Positions 58,540 through 64,000 of a stretch of DNA of 64,000 nucleotides are shown in pieces; positions within the stretch are counted from its first letter, which is position 1; each line of letters opens with the position of its first letter. The stretch is from Halichoerus grypus (taxonomy: Eukaryota > Chordata > Mammalia > Carnivora > Phocidae), in NCBI RefSeq assembly GCF_964656455.1, contig NC_135717.1, positions 146,086,308 to 146,150,307 of the forward strand. Reading direction: 5' to 3'. A model generated the notes under the pieces. That model ran no database searches and was not told the DNA's origin. It was given only the letters and a program-made list of their open reading frames with translations. The translations under genes and the position numbers were made by a program.

Positions 58540-59135
58540 TAGGTAATATGATTTCTCCAACTGTGTTGATTATTGTTTTACAAAATTGTTTTAGCAATTG
58601 TAGTTTCCTTGCTATTCTACATAAATTCTGGAATCAGCTTGTCCATATCAATAATAAAACCTCTACAGTAATATTTTTTAGATTTATATCTAAGTATTTC
58701 ATTTTTGGAGCTATTTTAAATGACGTATTTAAATTCTTTTGTTTCCAACTATACATTGCAAAAATACACAAATACTTGATTTTTGTGTGTTAGTCTTGTA
58801 TGCTAAGACCTTTGATAAACTGACTTAGTAGTTTTAGGAGGTTTTGCTTTGTTTTCCAGAATCCTTGAAAATTTTACATAGACAGTTACGGCATCTGTGA
58901 ACTGGGCAGTTTTATTTCTGCCTTTCCAACCCGTATGTATTTTATTCTTTTTTCTTGATTTATTGCACTGGTTAGAACCTCTGGTAAAGGTTAAATGAAA
59001 GTTATAAAAAATCCTTGTCTTGTTCTTCATCAAGAAAGTTTTCAGTTTTTCACTATAACTATGATGTAACCTGTATGTTTTCTATAGATTTCCTTAATCG
59101 GGTTGAGGCAGTTCTTTCTCATCTATTCCTGGCTT
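58540..59135 (-). mobile_element. Antisense L1 ORF2, left part
   Basis: AATTCTGGAATCAGCTTGTC, TATCTAAGTATTTCATTTTT and ATTGCACTGGTTAGAACCTC follow L1 ORF2 antisense order. The frame is broken. Confidence 0.8.
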
Positions 59136-59149
59136 GACAATTTTTTTTT

Positions 59150-59339
59150 TTTTAAAGATTTTATTTATTTATTTGAGAGAGAGAGAATGAGAGACAGAGA
59201 GCATGAGAGGGAAGAGGGCAGAGGGAGAAGCAGACCCCCTGCTGAGCAGGGAGCCTCATGTGGGACTCGATTCCGGGACTCCAGGATCATGACCTGAGCC
59301 GAAGGCAGTCGCTTAACCAACTGAGCCACCCAGGCGCCC
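59150..59339 (-). mobile_element. CAN SINE, antisense, in the L1
   Basis: AAAGATTTTATTTATTTATT start and GAGCCACCCAGGCGCCC head. Duplications GACAATTTTTTTT at 59136 onward and 59340-59353. Confidence 0.92.
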
Positions 59340-60065
59340 GACAATTTTTTTTTAGCATGAAAGAATACTCATATTTTCAAATATGTTGTCTGCAACAAAC
59401 TGATATAATTTTTTCCTCTCTCTTGACTACTAATAAGGTGATAACATTGACTAATTTTTGGATATTGGACCAGCTTTGCATTTCTGGAATAGAGAATTAT
59501 TCTTTTTAATATGTTTGATTTGATTTGCTAATATTTTGTTATAGATTTTTGCATCTCTGTTCGTGAAAATATTGTTCTGTAGTTTCCCTTCTATATGCTT
59601 TGTAAATGTCTCATTATGTTATCAGGATCATAGTAGCCTTGTTAAATGAGTTGGAAAATATTCTCTCCTCTTCTATTTTCCTGAAGAGATTGTATAGAAT
59701 TGATGTTGTTTCTTTTTCAATGGTTTGAAATAATTTGCCAGGGAAACCACTGGGGCCTAGAGATTTTTTATTCCAGAAGATTTTAGACAATAAATTCATA
59801 CTTCCTTAATAGTTATAGAATATTCAAATTATCTATTTCATCTACGGTAAATATTGGTAGTCTGTAACTTTCAAAAATTGGCCCATTATTCTCTAAATTG
59901 TTTAATTCCTTTGCAAGAAGTTGTTCATAATGTTCTCTTGCTATCTTTTAACACCTGCGGGGTCTGCAGTGATAACCAGTCTTTTATTGCGGTTATTAGT
60001 AATTTGTGTCTCTCTCCTTTCTGTCATTGTTTTGATCTGTTTGTTTGCTTGCTTAATTTTGCTTT
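59340..60065 (-). mobile_element. Antisense L1 ORF2, right part
   Basis: TTTGCATTTCTGGAATAGAG, GGGAAACCACTGGGGCCTAG and TTTCTTTTTCAATGGTTTG continue the L1 text beyond the SINE, down to about TTTTGCTTTTGTCTTAG. Confidence 0.8.
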
Positions 60066-60570
60066 TGTCTTAGAAACTTGAAAAGATATAGAGAAAGGGT
60101 GTGTAAAAGGAAAGGCCTCCTTCATCCTTCCCCCAGCCTACTCTCCCCAGAGGCAGGTGTCCTGAACAGCCCCTACCCCCACCCATTTTCAAACTCGTAT
60201 GTCAATAAAAGGCCAGGTTTGGGTTTTTTTCTTTTGGTAACTGGAATCATGCTGTATGTATTGTTTCCAGTCCAGCACACTCCTTTTATCCATTACATAT
60301 TCCACAGAATTAGTGTCACCATTTGGGGTATTTCATTCTGCTGTTATAATTATGTCCACTTTTGTGCGCAAATTTGAGTACAAGGGGTGGAATTTGAGGG
60401 GGAGACTCTCAGTTTGGGTCCCTGCTGACCTGAGGTGAAGGCGTGTTTATAGCTATTTTGAATAATATGCCAAGGATATTCTTGTACAAGTATTTTTAAG
60501 GATAATTGTTTTCAATTTTCCTGGTTATGTCCCTAGGAATAGACTTACTCTATCATACGGTAGATGTATT
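60066..60570. repeat. Possible antisense L1-like 3' fragment
   Basis: AACTGGAATCATGCTGTATG, then TCTTGTACAAGTATTTTTAA and TATGTCCCTAGGAATAGA resemble ancient L1 3' ends read antisense. The first 130 bases are unassigned. Confidence 0.4.
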
Positions 60571-61301
60571 TTTGATTGCATTTGCAGTGAGCAATCAGGG
60601 GATGAGATAATGTCTCTTTTCTGGGACAAAAAACAGGTGTGCTTACTGCTTTCTATAAAAACAGTGGCTTCCCTGAGCTTAGAGTGTCTCAGCTGCTATA
60701 CAAACCTACAACACACACAGCTTCTATTTGGGTCCCTTTGTCATCTTCTGGGATTGGGAGGTAGGAGACATTGATGTGTATGTTCTGATGTTCATGCTAT
60801 TTGTTGTTCTTTGAGTCACACGGCCCTTCATCTCTCAGCCAGGAATCTCGGGCTTTCTGTCAGCATCTGTGAAACAGTTATAAGCTAAAATTAGCTAACT
60901 TATTTACTTTGTAAGGAAGGTAAAATCAAATCTGAGCCCTGGACAACAGAAAACCATATTATAAAATTTGAAAGTCCAAACTTTTTAAAAAATAATTTTA
61001 AGAATAAATTAAAAATGTAGTTATTACCTTTCTAAAGATATCTGAACAATCAGACTCTCCCTGGATACTTTCCTTCTATAGCAACTATTTGTTGTATGAG
61101 TCTCAGCAATGTAGGAAAACTTTGTGATGACCATTTTCTGGGTAGGAAAGCAGTTCAATAGACCACCTGTAGCCTAAATATATACCTTAGAGTGTACTTA
61201 GAAGTTGAAGCTAAGTTGATAAGGCATTTAATATCTCTACTACTTACTTACTTTGTCATATAATGTTGCTTATCTCTTTTAGTAACTTCTGTTTCCTTTT
61301 T
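60571..61301. other. Intergenic, nothing recognised
   Basis: No exon or named repeat visible. Confidence 0.45.
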
Positions 61302-61510
61302 TTAATTATTATTTTTTTATTATTATGCTATGTTAATCACCATACATCACATCATTAGTTTTTGATGTAGCGTTCCACGATTCATTGTTTGCGTATATCA
61401 CCCAGTGCTCCATGCAGAATGTGCCCTCTCTAATACCCATCACCAGGCTAACCCATCCTCACACCCCCCTCCCTTCTAGAACACTCAGTTTGTTTTTCAG
61501 AGTCCATTGT
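61302..61510 (-). mobile_element. Short 5'-truncated young L1, antisense
   Basis: A carnivore L1 3' UTR on the minus strand (TATGTTAATCACCATACATC, TTGATGTAGCGTTCCACGAT, CACCCAGTGCTCCATGCAGA). Target duplication ACTTCTGTTTC(C)TTTT is seen on both sides (about 61285-61301 and 61512-61527). Confidence 0.88.
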
Positions 61511-61640
61511 CACTTCTGTTTCTTTTTCCAAAAGAGGCACATATGTGACTAATACATCAGCAAATCCATTGAGTTTATTAATATGATTATAATTACAGCC
61601 TCATGTAAGTTTTATATATGCTTCATAACTCCAGGTGTTT

Positions 61641-61828
61641 TTTTTTTAAGATTTTATTTATTTATTTGACAGAGAAAGAGACAGCGAGAGAGCGAATACA
61701 AGCAGGGGGAGTGGGAGAGGGAGAAACAGGCTCCCTCAGGGAACCCGATGCAGGACTCCATCCCAGGACCCTGGGATCATGACCTGAGCCAAAGGCAGAC
61801 GCTTAACGACTGAGCCACCCAGGGGCCC
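61641..61828 (-). mobile_element. CAN SINE, antisense
   Basis: AAGATTTTATTTATTTATTT start, GAGCCACCCAGGGGCCC head. Imperfect duplications ACTCCAGGTGTTTT (about 61628-61641) and ACTCCGGTTATTTT (about 61830-61843). Confidence 0.9.
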
Positions 61829-61843
61829 GACTCCGGTTATTTT

Positions 61844-62366
61844 GTGATAGCAAGTTTAGCTAATCATAATCCTGCAACACAAAGTATGGTTGCCAAGTGG
61901 AAATCGTAAGTGATGTTTAAATGATTTCTACAAATTTTAAGAGTGATTTGACAGAAAAATAAAAATATAGAAAAAGTTGTTTCTTCCTTTGCTGCTTAAA
62001 ATATGGCACAGCTAGTAGCATTCTGAATGCAGACAGAATTTAGTTAAAAACATCAACATAAAATTATTATAGCCAAGAGAATTGATGGAGAGGATTATAT
62101 AAAAAAGCATTAGATTATACAAGGCAATCATTTTTTATTGTGAAAATTAAATATTTTAATATATTAAGATAATTCTTAAACATGTTACTAAAATATTTTA
62201 ACACACATCTATTAAATATTATACGTAAATTATTGAGGGCAGAATTTAACTCTAAATGAAATTACTTTGGTTGAGAAATATCATTATTTTGAATAGAGAC
62301 TAAAGTAAAGAGTAATTTTTCAGTTAATTCTAAAAAAGTTGACTCTTTTTAGAAAAGTCTTCTTTT
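61844..62366. other. Intergenic, nothing recognised
   Basis: AT-rich; no exon or repeat recognised. Confidence 0.45.
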
Positions 62367-62597
62367 GGAGCACCTGGATGCCTCAGTCGTTAAGCGTCTG
62401 CCTTCGGCTCAGGTCATGGTCCCAAGGTCCTGGGATGGAGCCCCTCATCAAGCCCCACATCCAGCCCCGCATCGAGCTCCCTGCTCCCTGCTCGGCAGGA
62501 AGCCTGCTTCTCCTTCTCCCACTCCCCCTGCTTGTGTTCCCTTTCTCGCTGTGTCTCTCTCTGTCAAATAAATAAATTTAAAAAAAAATCTTTAAAA
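62367..62597 (+). mobile_element. CAN SINE with expanded middle
   Basis: The head is followed by three tandem variants of a short CCCC(A/G)CATC-type unit (about 62444-62476) and a doubled CTCCCTG, making this copy longer than others here. Duplications share AAAAGTCTT (62353-62361 and 62598-62606). Confidence 0.9.
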
Positions 62598-62612
62598 AAA
62601 AGTCTTATCTTA

Positions 62613-64000
62613 TTTTTCAACTTAATAGAAGTTTATCAAATTGAGTTCATTTTTTGAAGACCAGAAGTAAACTTTAATTTGTGTTTGAGTAGGCCTCATC
62701 ATCTGCTAATTTACAAATATGATGGTATGTATGCCCACCCACTATAGTTAGAAATTTATCATTCAGTAGGAACTCCATCAGAATGAGAGCTTTACCACTA
62801 AAGGTCACTTTATGTTAGGATACAGGCTGATGCTTATACATGATTATTTGAAGCTTCAAAATAAAGGATAATAGCATTTATTTTTCTCATGGATAATTTC
62901 TCCACTATGTTTTATATATTTAGCTCACAGTGACTCTGAAGTCATAAATAGTCCAGTAAGAAATCAATGTAGAGATTTTTCTGTAAATAAAGGTTCTTTG
63001 TGACTTGAAATTGTCCCATAAAACAATTTTTATTTTGTCCTGTCCTGTGAGTTTATATGGGATAGTTTATATACCAAATGTGAATGTCATTTGTACCTAT
63101 ATGCATAGCTTGCAATACTTTTTTTCAAAAATAAGATTTTTAAAACTCAAGATTGCCTCCAGATCATGTATCATACTTCATTTCTATCAGTCAAAGATCC
63201 AGGCATATTGACTGACAACATTGATCTTGTTCATTTACCCAGTGGGCTTTCCATTATATTTGCCTCGATTAGAAAACTATGGGAAAAAAATAGAAATGAA
63301 CCATCTTGAATCAGTTGCTCTAATGTACTATCAGTGTCCATAAATCATGGCTAGTAAAATTCTTTCAACCTGTGTTAATTTCAGAGGTCATGAATTAACT
63401 GACTTTTGGTATTAGAGTATAGAAGTTTTAAGATCAGTACCAACACGTGGGAATTATGGGTACTATACAAAAAATATTCAACAGAAAGGCTTAGGTTTCA
63501 AGATTCAGGAATGTTAGAATTTACACTAATGAAGTATATAGCTTCAAGCAAACTTTCAGCTAGCAACTGCAGGACTAGTAGGAATTTTATAGCAGAAGAG
63601 GCAAGAGGACCAATTCAGATTTATATTGTTGACTCATGGTTAAACTCAGTCTTTTCAAAGAAATATAAAATTGTGACTGACATATGATATATACTTAATA
63701 AATATGTTTAATCAATAAGTAAAACATTATACTAGGAAAACCACATTATTACCTACATACCATTGCCCCACCACTACCACCTCCATAACCCATTGATCAG
63801 GAGCAAACAGATTTCTCCAACAGCTCTGGTGAAATCAGGGCATTGAAGAAGTCCTGCTCTTATAAGAAGTCAAGGAAAACAGGAAAGCAATAACCTCTTA
63901 ATGCAAGGGTTCATAAATTATAATCTAAAGAATGTCTCTTCTAATGTGTTGTCCTCAAGGGGCAATGAGTGAAACTCTTAGCTGAAGAATTATTTGGTGA
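62613..64000. other. Intergenic, nothing recognised
   Basis: AT-rich sequence to the window end. The longest open frame, 63406-63687, begins at TTG, not ATG, and has no recognisable domain. No exon of a further gene was found. Confidence 0.45.

Noticed and set aside
7518..62597. tRNA-like heads of the SINEs as tRNA genes
   Set aside because: They lack a full cloverleaf and run into CT-rich and A-tail sequence with target duplications; they are retroposons.
63406..63687. 93-codon frame near the window end
   Set aside because: It starts with TTG, and I see no similarity, promoter or splice signals.
1..64000. CRISPR array, bacterial operons, phage or plasmid functions
   Set aside because: Intron-containing vertebrate gene, SINEs, L1s and ERVs show this is a mammalian nuclear genome; no regularly spaced repeats occur.
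15958..64000. Exons of the next gene downstream of NTS
   Set aside because: In human the neighbour is MGAT4C, but I recognised no glycosyltransferase-like exon on either strand in this window.

Overview
The window is a piece of a placental mammal nuclear genome, almost certainly a carnivore of the arctoid type (bear, seal or mustelid group). It is AT-rich, contains one recognisable protein-coding gene with introns, and is full of interspersed repeats. At least nineteen tRNA-Lys-derived CAN SINEs (SINEC type) are present. Their heads, internal CT-rich part and AATAAA-rich tail fit the arctoid form better than the dog or cat forms as I remember them. The clade call rests on memory of consensus sequences, not on a search.

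The only intact gene is neurotensin/neuromedin N (NTS), four exons on the plus strand at 4186-15373. It encodes a 170-residue secreted prohormone with neuromedin N (KIPYIL) and neurotensin (QLYENKPRRPYIL) bounded by Lys-Arg sites. A TATA box at 4049-4056, a CRE-like site 12 bases before it, a purine-rich tract, and a good CTCF-like match at 2486-2502 lie upstream. A poly(A) signal sits at 15544-15549, with further candidates near 15.9 kb. Intron 2 carries three CAN SINEs.

The rest (about 15.6-64 kb) is intergenic and is a record of layered transposon insertion: an L1 inside an L1 (19.0-20.5 kb); an L1 3' end with a SINE in it (24.7-25.7 kb); antisense MaLR-like LTRs (27.3 and 38.4 kb); an antisense L1 array (30.7-34.4 kb) split by a Tigger-like DNA transposon that itself holds a SINE; a SINE inside a SINE (34.7-35.2 kb); a second Tigger-like element with a SINE at nearly the same internal site (37.85-38.41 kb); a class III ERV-L remnant (43.6-47.0 and 52.5-52.8 kb) split by a decayed class I provirus with two LTRs (47.04-52.52 kb), which in turn holds a SINE and a short L1; and a second antisense L1 region (58.5-60.1 kb). 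All retroviral and L1 frames I examined are broken.

I found no novel gene system, CRISPR array or functional RNA gene. The most useful leads are the CTCF-like site upstream of NTS, the repeated use of one SINE target in two Tigger-like copies, the nested proviruses with an internal pol duplication, and a possible unidentified retrocopy at 28.56-28.91 kb. Family names for ancient repeats are from memory and need a RepeatMasker/Dfam check.
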